Assembly (NCBI RefSeq): GCF_029369745.1
Contig: NZ_CP120210.1
Coordinates: forward strand, 7,192,001-7,256,000
Reading direction: 5' to 3'
Source: Amycolatopsis sp. QT-25
Lineage (GTDB): Bacteria > Actinomycetota > Actinomycetes > Mycobacteriales > Pseudonocardiaceae
Length of the DNA: 64,000 bases
The notes beneath the pieces are model-generated. The model worked only from the letters and a program-made list of their open reading frames with translations, was not told the DNA's origin and made no database searches. Of the stretch, positions 1 to 8,131 are shown in pieces. The number at the start of each line of letters is the position of its first letter. Positions within the stretch are counted from its first letter, which is position 1. The position numbers and the translations under genes are program-made.

Positions 1-45
1 GCTTGCACGCGCAAGTACCGCAAGCAGGTGCCTAATTGCGGGGGG
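1..45. repeat. Partial copy of stop-codon-linked palindromic repeat
   Basis: Read on the minus strand, the sequence just after the bclA stop runs TGACCCCCCGCAATT and then a GCACCTGCTTGCG block. This matches, with a few changes, each arm of the perfect palindrome at 10026-10100. Only part of the copy is visible because the window begins here. As at 10107, the repeat starts exactly at the stop codon of the upstream minus-strand gene. Confidence 0.6.
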
Positions 46-1653
46 TCAGCCAGGGAGGGGCGAGGCGGGGTCGGGTTGGTAGGCCCGGACCTCGTCCAGG
101 TCCCGCACCAGTTCGCGGATGACGTCGCGCCGGATCTTGCCGGTCGCCGTCTTGGGCAGTTCGCCCAGCTCGACGACGCTCCGCGGCCGCTTGAACGACG
201 CGAGCCCGGCCCGGCAGAACTCGATCAGCTCGCCCGCGTCCAGCCGGTGCCCCGGCACGCCGACCACGCACGCGACCGGCTTCTCGATGCCATCGGCGTC
301 GAAGGCGGCCACCACGGCGACCTCGGCGACGGCCGGATGTTTCAGCAGCCTGTCCTCGACCTCGGCGGGCGACACCCAGATCCCGCCCGGTTTCAGCATG
401 TCGTTGAACCGCCCGAGGCAGGTGTACGTGCCGTCGGCGTTGCGCACGAAGCTGTCCCCCGTCCGCAGCCATTCGCCCTGGAAGACCTGCTTCGTCGTCT
501 CGTACCGCGCCCAATACCCGGTCGCTGTCGACGGCCCGGCGACGAACAGCTCGCCGGGCTCCCCGTCCGGCACGGGCCGGCCGTGCTCGTCGCGCAGCGC
601 GATCTCGTATCCGGGCACGGGAACCCCGGTGCTGCCGGGACGGACCTGACGCGGCCGATTGGACAGGAAGATGTGCAACGCCTCCGTCGAGCCGATGCCG
701 TCGAGGATTTCGACGCCGAACCGGTCGCGGAATCGTTCGTACAGCACGGCGGGCAGCGGTTCCCCCGCCGAAACCGCTTGGCGCACCGAGGAGAACGTGT
801 CGTCGGGGATGTCACTGCCGAGCAGCGCGGCATAGAAGGTGGGGACGGCGAAGAACAACGTCGGCCGCTCCTCGCGGACCCTGGCGGCGATCAGTACCGG
901 GGACGGCTTCGCCGGTTCGAGCAGCGCCGTCCCGCCGGCCGCCAGCGGGAAGAACGCCGAATTTCCCAGTCCGTAGGCGAAGAACAGCTTCGGAACGGAC
1001 AGGAACCGGTCGTTCGGCCCGATGTCCAGCACGCCGCGCGCATACGTCTCGCATACCGCGCGGATTCCCGCGTGCCGGTGCATCGCGCCCTTCGGTTTGC
1101 CCGTCGTGCCCGAGGTGTAAAGCCAGAGGGCGGGCGAATCCTCCCAGGTCGGCGACGGCACGAAACCGGCGTCATCCACTGTGGACAGGTCACTCCACTG
1201 ATGCGCGCGGACCCCGGACGGCAGTTCGGCCGCCTTCGCCCGGTCCAGCACGACGTCGGTGACCTCCGGCGCCAGCCCCAGCGCGATCGTCGCCTGCGCG
1301 GCGAACTCGCCGGAAACGCACAGGACCCTGGCCCGCGAATCGGCGAGCAGCTTGCCGAGGTCGAGCCCGGTGACCATGGTGGAGACCGGCACCGCGACCG
1401 CTCCGGCCAGCATCGCGCCGAGGATCCCGGTGAGCAGCTCGACGTCGTCGACCATGCAGAACAGCACCCGCTCCTCCGGGCGGACGCCGATCGCCTTCAG
1501 CCCGGCCGCGACCCGGCGGGTCTCGGCCGCGAGCTCCGGGTACGTGAGACTTCGCCGCGGGGAAACGACCGCTTGCTTGGCCGGAGGCCCTTCCGCCCGG
1601 TGCCGGTCGAGCAGGTAGCTCACCGCGTTGAACCCGGTGGCAGCAGCGGTCAC
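46..1653 (-). CDS. bclA: Benzoate-CoA ligase family protein
   Basis: An adenylate-forming acyl-CoA synthetase that would activate benzoate to benzoyl-CoA with ATP and CoA, the entry step of the cytoplasmic box pathway. The 535-aa product has the usual length of the family. The ATP-binding motif LYTSGTTGKPKG lies at about residues 178-189, a FFAYGLGNSAFFP segment typical of benzoate-CoA ligases follows, and the catalytic-lysine motif PKTATGKIRR is near the C-terminus. The start is a GTG with AAGGTG upstream. It is the third gene of a boxC-boxB-bclA operon, 18 bp after boxB. A related aryl acid as the true substrate cannot be excluded, but the adjacent boxBC makes benzoate by far the likeliest. 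Confidence 0.9.
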   Translation of the reverse strand: MTAAATGFNAVSYLLDRHRAEGPPAKQAVVSPRRSLTYPELAAETRRVAAGLKAIGVRPEERVLFCMVDDVELLTGILGAMLAGAVAVPVSTMVTGLDLGKLLADSRARVLCVSGEFAAQATIALGLAPEVTDVVLDRAKAAELPSGVRAHQWSDLSTVDDAGFVPSPTWEDSPALWLYTSGTTGKPKGAMHRHAGIRAVCETYARGVLDIGPNDRFLSVPKLFFAYGLGNSAFFPLAAGGTALLEPAKPSPVLIAARVREERPTLFFAVPTFYAALLGSDIPDDTFSSVRQAVSAGEPLPAVLYERFRDRFGVEILDGIGSTEALHIFLSNRPRQVRPGSTGVPVPGYEIALRDEHGRPVPDGEPGELFVAGPSTATGYWARYETTKQVFQGEWLRTGDSFVRNADGTYTCLGRFNDMLKPGGIWVSPAEVEDRLLKHPAVAEVAVVAAFDADGIEKPVACVVGVPGHRLDAGELIEFCRAGLASFKRPRSVVELGELPKTATGKIRRDVIRELVRDLDEVRAYQPDPASPLPG

Positions 1654-1671
1654 GGACGCACCTTCTATCGC

Positions 1672-3093
1672 TCAGCTCAGGTGAACGTATTCGTAGTCGA
1701 ACGGCTTCCCGTTGATGCCCTGGCGTGGCGGTGCCACCCAGCTCGCGATCTTTCCTCGCTCGTACACCGGATGCATCAGCGATCGGACGAAGGTCAGGTC
1801 TTCGGGAGTGGGCAGCCACTTGCGTTTGCCGGCCAGCCAGGTCCGCTCGTCGACAACGGTGCCGTCGGGCGTCACATGGTGGCCGGAGTTTATGCCGACT
1901 TCGCGATTGAATCCAGGGTGCGGGAGGACGAATCGGAAATCGATGCCCGCCTCGTCGAGGATCCTGTTCCAGCGGTTGACCCCGGTCTGGCAGTCGGCTC
2001 GGTACTCCTCCCGCAGGTCGAGGTTCAGCAGCAGGATGGCCGGGAGTTCTTCGGTCTCCCAGGTGCCGTCGGCCCTCGGCTTGGACAGCGTTCCGGCGGC
2101 GTCGGTGAGCTTGTGGTCGTCCTTGCGGCGGGCCTCCTGCCAGCGGCCTTTCAGCCCGGCGGTGTAGTAGTTCGCCGCGTTGGTCGAGGTCTCGCCGCCG
2201 AACAGGTCGAGCGAGACGGTGTAGTGGAAGTTGAGGTAGCGCTGGACGACCTCCAGCGGGATCCCGCCGTGCCCGGCGATGTCGAAGGTGTCGTGCTCGC
2301 GGATCAGTTCGGCACTGCGGGTGACCACCCGGTCGACACCGGTGGTGCCGACGAACATGTGGTGCGCCTCTTCCTTGAGCATGAATTCACAAGTGCGGGA
2401 AAGCGGGTCGAAACCGCTTTCCTTGAGGGTGCCGAGCTGGTATTTGCCATCGCGATCGGTGAAATAGGTGAACATGTAGAACGCGAGCCAATCCGCGGTC
2501 TCCTCGTTGAAGGCACCGAGGATCCGCGGGGCGTCCGGACTTCCGGAGTTCCGGAGCAGCAACCCTTCCGCCTCGTCCCGGCCTTCACGGCCGAAGTAGG
2601 CGTGCAGCAGGTACACCATCGCCCACAGATGGCGGCCTTCTTCGACATTGACCTGGAAAAGGTTCCGCAGGTCGTAGAGGCTCGGCGCGGTGAGCCCCAG
2701 CGATTTCTGCTGCTCGACCGACGCGGGTTCGGTGTCCCCCTGGATGACGATGAGCCGCTGCAGATCGGCGCGGTACTCCCCGGGGACCTGCTGCCAGGCG
2801 CGTTCGCCCTGGTGCTCGCCGAAGGTGATGACCCGGTCCGGATCCGGCTCCGCGAGGAAGATCCCCCACCGGTAGTCGGGCACGTTGACGTGGTCGAAAT
2901 GCGCCCACCCGTCCCGTCCGACGCTGACCGCGGTGCGCAGGTACACGCCCCGGGTCCGCAGTGCGGGGCCCATTTCGCCCCACCAGTCCAGGAATTTCGG
3001 CTGCCAGCCCTCCAGCGCCCGCTGGAGCCGCCGATCACCGGAGAGGTCGACGTTGTTGGGGATGCGTGCGTCGTAATCGATCTTGGTGGGCAT
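1672..3093 (-). CDS. boxB: Benzoyl-CoA 2,3-epoxidase subunit BoxB
   Basis: The diiron oxygenase component that epoxidises benzoyl-CoA with O2, normally taking electrons from the reductase BoxA. From the ATG at 3093 the product is 473 aa, the standard BoxB length, and begins MPTKIDYDARIPNN as in known BoxB proteins; AGGAAG precedes it. An in-frame extension to 3204 exists but would overlap boxC and lacks family resemblance. Candidate carboxylate/histidine iron ligands are seen in ETADWLAFYMF and KEEAHHMFVG. The start lies 5 bp after the boxC stop, so the two are probably translationally coupled. No boxA is present in the window, so the electron donor must be encoded elsewhere. Confidence 0.93.
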   Translation of the reverse strand: MPTKIDYDARIPNNVDLSGDRRLQRALEGWQPKFLDWWGEMGPALRTRGVYLRTAVSVGRDGWAHFDHVNVPDYRWGIFLAEPDPDRVITFGEHQGERAWQQVPGEYRADLQRLIVIQGDTEPASVEQQKSLGLTAPSLYDLRNLFQVNVEEGRHLWAMVYLLHAYFGREGRDEAEGLLLRNSGSPDAPRILGAFNEETADWLAFYMFTYFTDRDGKYQLGTLKESGFDPLSRTCEFMLKEEAHHMFVGTTGVDRVVTRSAELIREHDTFDIAGHGGIPLEVVQRYLNFHYTVSLDLFGGETSTNAANYYTAGLKGRWQEARRKDDHKLTDAAGTLSKPRADGTWETEELPAILLLNLDLREEYRADCQTGVNRWNRILDEAGIDFRFVLPHPGFNREVGINSGHHVTPDGTVVDERTWLAGKRKWLPTPEDLTFVRSLMHPVYERGKIASWVAPPRQGINGKPFDYEYVHLS

Positions 3094-3098
3094 GGGTT

Positions 3099-4691
3099 TC
3101 AGACCCGCTTCCTGTCGAAGACGGCCTTCTGACCAGTACCGTAGCGACGCAACGCGCCCTCGGGACCGGATGCGTTCGGACGAGTGAAGATCCAGTTCTG
3201 CCAAGCGGCCAGCCTGCCGAAGATCTTGCTTTCCGGCGTTTCGGGGCCGACGAACCGGTGGTTCGCCTCCATTCCGGTCAAGGCGTCCGGGCTGAGCGAA
3301 GCCCGTCCTTCCAGCGCGATCCGGATCTCGTCCTCCCAGTCGAGGTCGTCCGGAGCGTCGGTGACCAGGCCGAAGGCGTGGGCCTCCGCCGGGCTCAGCG
3401 GCCGGTCGCGTACTTCCGCGAGCCGCGGGACGTGATCCGGGTCGCCGAAGAACCGGGACTCGAGACGGGTCAGGCCGTTGCCCATCGGAAAGCGGCCGAA
3501 GTTGGCCTCGGACAACGTGATCGAGGCACGTTCTTCACTGTCTTCGGCTTCGAGCGGCGGACCGTCCAAGATGTACTGCCGGTCGGCGGCGAGCGCGAGT
3601 TCCAGCAGAAGACCCGCGAAGCAGCTACCAGGTTCGATGAGCGCGATCAGACTGCGGCTGGTGACATCGAGGCGTTTCAGCGTCCGTTTGAAATAGTGGA
3701 CGATTTCGTTGCTCAGACAGTCTTTCGCGTCGAACACGGCCCGCTCTCGTTCGAGCACCTTCACAGGATCGCCCTCCGTGCGGAGTATCCAGGTGCCGGC
3801 TTCGGATTCGTTGGTGCGCAGGCGAAGGATCGCGTCGTCCAGTTCTCGGGTGACGTCCAGCAGCCAGCCGTCGTCGTCCTCGGGTCCCTTGACGGTGATC
3901 GTCGCTTCGGCCGCGCTGAGCGAAATGTCGACGTAACGATGCTGGAGTGGCTTCAGTTCGACGCCTTCGCCGTCGAGCCGCTCGCTCGTCCGCGCGAACT
4001 CCTTCGCCCTGGCCAGCACGGCTTCCCGGAATCCCTGCCGCGGCACGAGTTCGTCGACGAGCCGCCAGTCGACGGCCGTCCGCCCCTTCACCCCGTCGGG
4101 GCGGGTGGCGAAGACGTCGGCGAGGTCCCGCCGCACGCCGCGTTTGTCGACCACCCTGGTGAGCCCGCCGGTGCCGGGGAGGACGCCGAGAAGGGGCACC
4201 TCCGGCAGCGCCACGGTCGACGAGTTGTCGTCGACCAGCAGGATCTTTTCGCAGGCGAGCGCGATTTCGTACCCGCCACCGGCGCAGGTGCCGTTGACCG
4301 CCGCGACGTAGCTCTGCCCGGAGTGCGCGGCGGCGTCCTCCATGGCGTTACGGGTCTCGTTGGTGAACTTGCAGAAGTTCACCTTCCACTCGTGCGACGA
4401 CGACGCCAGCATCCGGATGTTCGCGCCGGCGCAGAAGACGTTGTCCTTCGCGCTGGTCACGATGACTACGCGGACTTCGGGATGTTCGAACCGCAGCCGC
4501 TGCGTCGCGTCGTACAACTCGATGTCGACGCCGAGGTCGTACGAGTTGAGTTTGAGTTCGTACCCCGGTACGAGACCCCCGTCGACGTCGACATCGAGTT
4601 CGAGCCACGCGACGTCACCGTCGGTGGACAGTTTCCAGTGCCGGTAGCCGCCGGGATGACGTTCGAACGTCACCGATGTGGTCCGCGTCAC
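3099..4691 (-). CDS. boxC: Benzoyl-CoA-dihydrodiol lyase BoxC
   Basis: A crotonase-superfamily lyase that opens the 2,3-epoxidised benzoyl-CoA ring to an aliphatic semialdehyde-CoA plus formate. The 530-aa product has the length of BoxC. The N-terminal half carries the enoyl-CoA hydratase-like oxyanion-hole segments VFCAGANIRML and NGTCAGGGYEIALACE; the C-terminal half contains a second, diverged crotonase-like fold. It is first in the boxC-boxB-bclA operon. The GTG at 4691 lies about 7 nt downstream of a plausible -10, so the mRNA may be leaderless; a GTG at 4673 is an alternative start. Confidence 0.92.
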   Translation of the reverse strand: MTRTTSVTFERHPGGYRHWKLSTDGDVAWLELDVDVDGGLVPGYELKLNSYDLGVDIELYDATQRLRFEHPEVRVVIVTSAKDNVFCAGANIRMLASSSHEWKVNFCKFTNETRNAMEDAAAHSGQSYVAAVNGTCAGGGYEIALACEKILLVDDNSSTVALPEVPLLGVLPGTGGLTRVVDKRGVRRDLADVFATRPDGVKGRTAVDWRLVDELVPRQGFREAVLARAKEFARTSERLDGEGVELKPLQHRYVDISLSAAEATITVKGPEDDDGWLLDVTRELDDAILRLRTNESEAGTWILRTEGDPVKVLERERAVFDAKDCLSNEIVHYFKRTLKRLDVTSRSLIALIEPGSCFAGLLLELALAADRQYILDGPPLEAEDSEERASITLSEANFGRFPMGNGLTRLESRFFGDPDHVPRLAEVRDRPLSPAEAHAFGLVTDAPDDLDWEDEIRIALEGRASLSPDALTGMEANHRFVGPETPESKIFGRLAAWQNWIFTRPNASGPEGALRRYGTGQKAVFDRKRV

Positions 4692-4698
4692 CCCTCCG

Positions 4699-4727
4699 AT
4701 TGTCTACATGGCACAGATTACCGTCAA
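4699..4727 (-). promoter_or_regulatory. Putative promoter of the box operon
   Basis: On the minus strand TTGACG (4727-4722) and GACAAT (4704-4699) are separated by 17 bp, close to the vegetative sigma consensus. The -10 ends 7 nt before the boxC GTG, which would give a leaderless transcript. Imperfect inverted words TCTACA and TGTAGA (about 4703-4738) flank the -35 and could bind a regulator. Confidence 0.5.
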
Positions 4728-4770
4728 TGTCGTGTAGAAAGTTGGTCACGAACGGACGGCGGTTCGCTCG

Positions 4771-5190
4771 TCAGGCGGGCACGGGCGCCCGGTCGAGCTT
4801 CGTCGCCGCCCAGGTCACGAACGCCCACAAGGCCAGCGCGGCGGCCGTGTCGGTGTAGATCGTGGCGAACCAGAAGGCCGGAATCCGCGGCACGTCGATC
4901 AAGAAGTGCTCGAGGCTCGCGAGGCCGGACAGCGAATAGATCATCAGGAACGCGAGCGCCCGCCAGTGACGTCCGCGCAAGTAGTCGCGGTAACCGAGCA
5001 CACCGAAGACGGTGAAGAGGACGTACGCGACGACGACCAAGGCGGCGGTGAGTTCCACCGAGACCCCCTCGGCCTGCGGATAGTCCGCCGCCCTGAGCCC
5101 GTTGTGCGCGTAGTGCAACGTGGTGGACAGCAAGGTGGAGGCCAGGATCAGCCGCAACGCGGTGAGTCCGCGACCTTGAAGAGCTTCCAT
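4771..5190 (-). CDS. Small integral membrane protein
   Basis: A 139-aa hydrophobic protein with about four predicted transmembrane segments (around residues 8-28, 45-68, 77-98 and 108-130) and few charged residues between them. I do not recognise the family. It lies upstream of boxC on the same strand but is separated by 79 bp and the box promoter, so it is probably its own unit. GGGGCGC precedes the ATG. A role in aromatic uptake is conceivable from position only. Confidence 0.65.
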   Translation of the reverse strand: MEALQGRGLTALRLILASTLLSTTLHYAHNGLRAADYPQAEGVSVELTAALVVVAYVLFTVFGVLGYRDYLRGRHWRALAFLMIYSLSGLASLEHFLIDVPRIPAFWFATIYTDTAAALALWAFVTWAATKLDRAPVPA

Positions 5191-5216
5191 GTGCGCCCCT
5201 TGATGATTTGATAGAT

Positions 5217-5232
5217 CGCTCTAGCGAGAGCG
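5217..5232. promoter_or_regulatory. Dyad upstream of the membrane-protein gene
   Basis: The perfect inverted repeat CGCTCT-agcg-AGAGCG lies 27 bp upstream of the 5190 start, in the likely promoter region. It could be an operator or part of a 5' hairpin; nothing in the sequence decides between these. Confidence 0.3.
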
Positions 5233-5387
5233 TAATCCAGGGTCCGGGTGAGGTGAAGGGGACTTTCGTCCTGTGCGAGGGCTTTGAGGCCTCTACCACG
5301 AGCTTTACGAGATCCAGGCCCCGTGCGTATCGCGGCGAGTGAGCGGGTAACCGGTCGGTGAGAAGGCTTCGATCCGACGGAGGAACC

Positions 5388-5579
5388 ATGTCCGAGCAGG
5401 AAGACCGCGAAGCAGCCGACGGCCCCAGCCCCGCCGACGCATCCGAGGAGGCCATCCAGCTCAGGGCGCCCGACGGCGGTGAACCGGGGGACACCGAGCC
5501 GGAGGAGATCGCCGAAGAGGCGGGCACCCAGCGGACCGCCGGGCCGGAGAGCCAGGCCGTGCACATCGAGGACGCGTAG
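5388..5579 (+). CDS. Small acidic hypothetical protein
   Basis: A 63-aa protein rich in Glu, Asp, Ala and Pro with no hydrophobic core, beginning MSEQEDREAADG. The strong Shine-Dalgarno GGAGGAACC sits directly before the ATG and decides this start over the upstream in-frame ATG at 5358. It is probably disordered. No family was recognised. Confidence 0.6.
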   Translation: MSEQEDREAADGPSPADASEEAIQLRAPDGGEPGDTEPEEIAEEAGTQRTAGPESQAVHIEDA

Positions 5580-5605
5580 CCCTTTTCGCCGTCGCCGGTC
5601 AGACT

Positions 5606-6496
5606 GTGCCGATGCCGGAGATGATCGCCGAAGTGAACGGTGTCGAGCTGTGCCATGAGACGTTCGGTTCGCCGGACGGCAGGCCGTTGCTGATGATCAT
5701 GGGCCTGGCCTCGCAGATGATCTGGTGGGACGACGGGCTCTGCGCGCGTCTCGCGGCCGAGGGGTTCTTCGTCATCCGCTACGACAACCGGGACGCCGGC
5801 CGGTCCAGCCGGATGTCCGGGCGGGCGAACCTGCCGCTCGCGTACGCCCTGCGCACGGCGCCGTACTCCCTGGCGGACATGGCGGGCGACGCCGCCGGAC
5901 TGCTGACGGAACTCGGCATCGGGAGCGCGCACGTCGTGGGCGCGTCGATGGGCGGGATGGTCGCGCAGACCCTGGCCATCGAGTATCCGTCACGGGTGCG
6001 CTCGCTGACGTCGATCATGTCGACCACCGGCAACCGGTTCGTCGGGCGGCCGAGCGCCAAGGCGATGGCGATGTTGCTTTCGGCGCCTCCACGTGATCGT
6101 GCGCGGTACGTCGATTCCCTGGTGCGCACGTTCCGCGTCATCGGCTCGCCCGGTTATCCCTTCGACGAGGCACGGATGCGGGAGCGCGCGGAGCGTTCCT
6201 TCGATCGCGGCGTCGATCCCGGCGGGAGCGCGCGGCAGCTGGCGGCGATCGTTTCGAGCCGGGATCGCTTCCGCGCGTTGCGGAAACTCGACGTGCCCGC
6301 GCTCGTCGTGCACGGTGCGAAGGATCCGCTCGTGCACGTCTCCGGCGGCCGGGCGACGGCCCGCGCGCTGCGGGAGTCCGAAATGGACATCGTGCCGGGG
6401 ATGGGGCACGACCTCCCGCGGGCGATCTGGCCGCGGTTGACGTGCGGCCTGGTCCGCACGGCCGACCGCGCCGACGTCAGGGCCCGGCGAGCGTGA
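5606..6496 (+). CDS. Alpha/beta-fold hydrolase
   Basis: A 296-aa hydrolase of the alpha/beta superfamily. The family markers are in order: an oxyanion-hole segment MIMGLASQMIWWDD, RYDNRDAGRSS, the nucleophile elbow GASMGGMVAQ with the catalytic Ser, a likely acid in VHGAKDPLV, and the His in GMGHDLPRAIW near the C-terminus. These fit the esterase/aclacinomycin-methylesterase-like group found widely in actinomycetes. The substrate is unknown. Starts at GTG 5606, ATG 5612 or ATG 5621 are all possible. Its 3' end overlaps the remnant of a convergent gene by 20 bp. Confidence 0.85.
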   Translation: MPMPEMIAEVNGVELCHETFGSPDGRPLLMIMGLASQMIWWDDGLCARLAAEGFFVIRYDNRDAGRSSRMSGRANLPLAYALRTAPYSLADMAGDAAGLLTELGIGSAHVVGASMGGMVAQTLAIEYPSRVRSLTSIMSTTGNRFVGRPSAKAMAMLLSAPPRDRARYVDSLVRTFRVIGSPGYPFDEARMRERAERSFDRGVDPGGSARQLAAIVSSRDRFRALRKLDVPALVVHGAKDPLVHVSGGRATARALRESEMDIVPGMGHDLPRAIWPRLTCGLVRTADRADVRARRA

Positions 6497-6719
6497 TCGA
6501 GCCCAGCCGGGAGAAATGCGTCGCCACCCGTGCACCCTGGCGCACCTCGACGGTGCCGGTCACCCCGCCGGTGAGCACGATCCAGCCGGACTCCAGCGCG
6601 AGCCCTCGGGCGCCGAGGGTGTTGGCCGCCAGCGCCAGTGCTTCCGCCGGATGGCCTCGCACGGCCGCGCCGGTGGCGGTGTCGACGATGGCGCCGTCGA
6701 CCTCCACCAGTACAGCCGG
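6477..6719 (-). pseudogene. 3' remnant of a 2-keto-4-pentenoate hydratase-like gene
   Basis: About 80 in-frame codons resemble the C-terminus of the hydratase/4-oxalocrotonate decarboxylase family: a V-E-V-D-G strand, then HPAEALALAANTLG, LESGWIVLTGGVTG and FSRLGSITLAGP. The N-terminal two thirds, including the metal-binding part, is absent; a convincing start is also lacking and the next gene begins on the other strand at 6831. It looks like the tail of a deleted gene, perhaps from an aromatic meta-cleavage pathway. Confidence 0.6.
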
Positions 6720-6830
6720 ACTCCGCCCCCGGCACCGGTGCCCGCCCAAGACGGCCGTTCCACTGGCCGGTGCGCGGAGATTAGGCCGAAAGTGGCTTGT
6801 GCGCCCGCGATCATCACTTAGCCTGCTCCC

Positions 6831-7403
6831 ATGTCCGATTGGGCGCTCTCCCGGGCGAAGGCCAGGATCGACCGGCGTGAGGAGCTCGACGAGCTCACCG
6901 CGCGCATCCGTTACGAGGTGCGGGTGCACCTCAACGAGCCCACCGCGCACAACGCCTACGACGAGCTGACCGACATCTTCGCCATCGGGCACGCGGAGTG
7001 CTCGGCGCTGCTCAAGCACCGCCGGGTCCTGCCGCTGTGGGAGCGGCTGCTGCTCCAGCGCTACACCCGCCGTCTCTACGGCAAGGCCGTCTCCTCGACC
7101 GTCGGTGACCTCCCCGCCGACGCGGGGCCCGCGCCCGCGGCCGCGTTCGGTCCGGAAATCGCCTCGCTGACCCCCGATTCCGGGGACACCGGCGCGAAGT
7201 TCGACCTGCAGGGCCGCGGCCTGGTCAACGTCTTCCGGATCGCCGCCGGACGGCACGGCGAGAGCTGGCCGGACCGCCACGACGTCGCGACGACGTCCGC
7301 GCGCAGCGTCCTGACCTGTTCGACGGTGTTCCTGCGGCGCCGCGCCTGGCACGTCGCCTGGCCGGTGTACCGGGTGCGCGGCTTGCGACTCTGGAAGCTT
7401 TAG
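6831..7403 (+). CDS. Hypothetical protein
   Basis: A 190-aa soluble protein of unknown function. It opens with a charged helical region, continues through a segment rich in Leu and Arg (LLKHRRVLPLWERLLLQR) and ends with a basic, Trp-rich stretch. No signal peptide or membrane segment is visible. The ATG follows a 334-bp interval holding only the hydratase remnant. Composition and third-position GC match the neighbours, so coding is likely. Confidence 0.6.
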   Translation: MSDWALSRAKARIDRREELDELTARIRYEVRVHLNEPTAHNAYDELTDIFAIGHAECSALLKHRRVLPLWERLLLQRYTRRLYGKAVSSTVGDLPADAGPAPAAAFGPEIASLTPDSGDTGAKFDLQGRGLVNVFRIAAGRHGESWPDRHDVATTSARSVLTCSTVFLRRRAWHVAWPVYRVRGLRLWKL

Positions 7404-7451
7404 CGCGAGTGAGGCAGGAATGCCCGGCCACTCGCCGTGGTTGAACCCGAT

Positions 7452-7859
7452 ATGACCGATCGCGCCACCGAAATCCTCGCCGGATCGAAGACGATCGCCG
7501 TCGTGGGGTTGAGCCGCGATCCGGCCAAACCCTCGCACGGAGTCGCCGCGGTACTGCAGGAACACGGCTTCCGCATCATCCCCGTCCATCCTTCCGCCGA
7601 CGAGTTGCTGGGCGAAAAGGTCTACCGCTCGCTCACCGACATCCCGGAACCGGTCGACCTGGTCGACGTCTTCCGGCCGTCGGAGGACACCCCGCCGATC
7701 GCCGAACAGGCCGTCGCGATCGGCGCCAAGGCGCTCTGGCTCCAGCAGGGCATCGTCTCCGCCGAGTCTCGCCGGATCGCCGAAGAGGGCGGACTGGCCT
7801 ATGTCGAAGACCGCTGCACGGCCGTCGTCCGAGCGGTCGCGAAGCTGTCGGTGCGTTAG
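7452..7859 (+). CDS. CoA-binding (Rossmann-fold) protein
   Basis: A 135-aa protein of the CoA-binding family typified by YccU-like proteins. It begins with the dinucleotide/CoA-binding strand-loop IAVVGLSRDPAKPSHGVA and has the expected VDLVDVFRPSEDTP and ALWLQQGIVS segments. Such single-domain proteins resemble the CoA-binding part of succinyl-CoA ligase alpha; their role is unclear. The ATG at 7452 is preferred to the GTG at 7437 because the family starts just before the first beta strand. A strong terminator follows. Confidence 0.85.
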   Translation: MTDRATEILAGSKTIAVVGLSRDPAKPSHGVAAVLQEHGFRIIPVHPSADELLGEKVYRSLTDIPEPVDLVDVFRPSEDTPPIAEQAVAIGAKALWLQQGIVSAESRRIAEEGGLAYVEDRCTAVVRAVAKLSVR

Positions 7860-7875
7860 AAACACACTCCCGTCC

Positions 7876-7910
7876 GAACCCTCGCCACGCTCGACCGGCG
7901 AGGGTTCTTT
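7876..7910 (+). terminator. Rho-independent terminator
   Basis: A perfect 11-bp stem, GAACCCTCGCC (7876-7886) with GGCGAGGGTTC (7897-7907), has a 10-nt loop and is followed by TTT. It lies 16 bp after the CoA-binding gene. Confidence 0.85.
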
Positions 7911-8131
7911 GCTATCCGTGAACAGAACGACGACCCCTGAGGTCATCCGCCGAATCGGAACGGATTGGGCCGATCCGGTGATCTTGACCGACCGGCCCGA
8001 ACAGGGAAAACTTGTCCGGTGGCCACTTTGTTAAGAAACCTTCCCAACGTCGGGCCGAGCTGTTAACGTCCGAATCCGCTTAGCGGCAACAGGTGCCGAC
8101 CATCGGTACCCCGGTCCAACGGAGGGGCGCA

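Noticed and set aside
28..3132. A 1034-codon plus-strand open frame opposite bclA and boxB
   Set aside because: It is antisense to two genes with clear family motifs, has no ribosome site or recognisable domain, and is a common high-GC shadow frame.
3093..3204. A longer boxB starting at 3204
   Set aside because: The extra 37 residues would lie within boxC, do not resemble BoxB proteins, and the ATG at 3093 has a ribosome site and the family N-terminus.
6477..7946. A 489-codon minus-strand gene
   Set aside because: Only its last 80 codons resemble a protein family; the rest is antisense to the CoA-binding gene and the 6831 gene.
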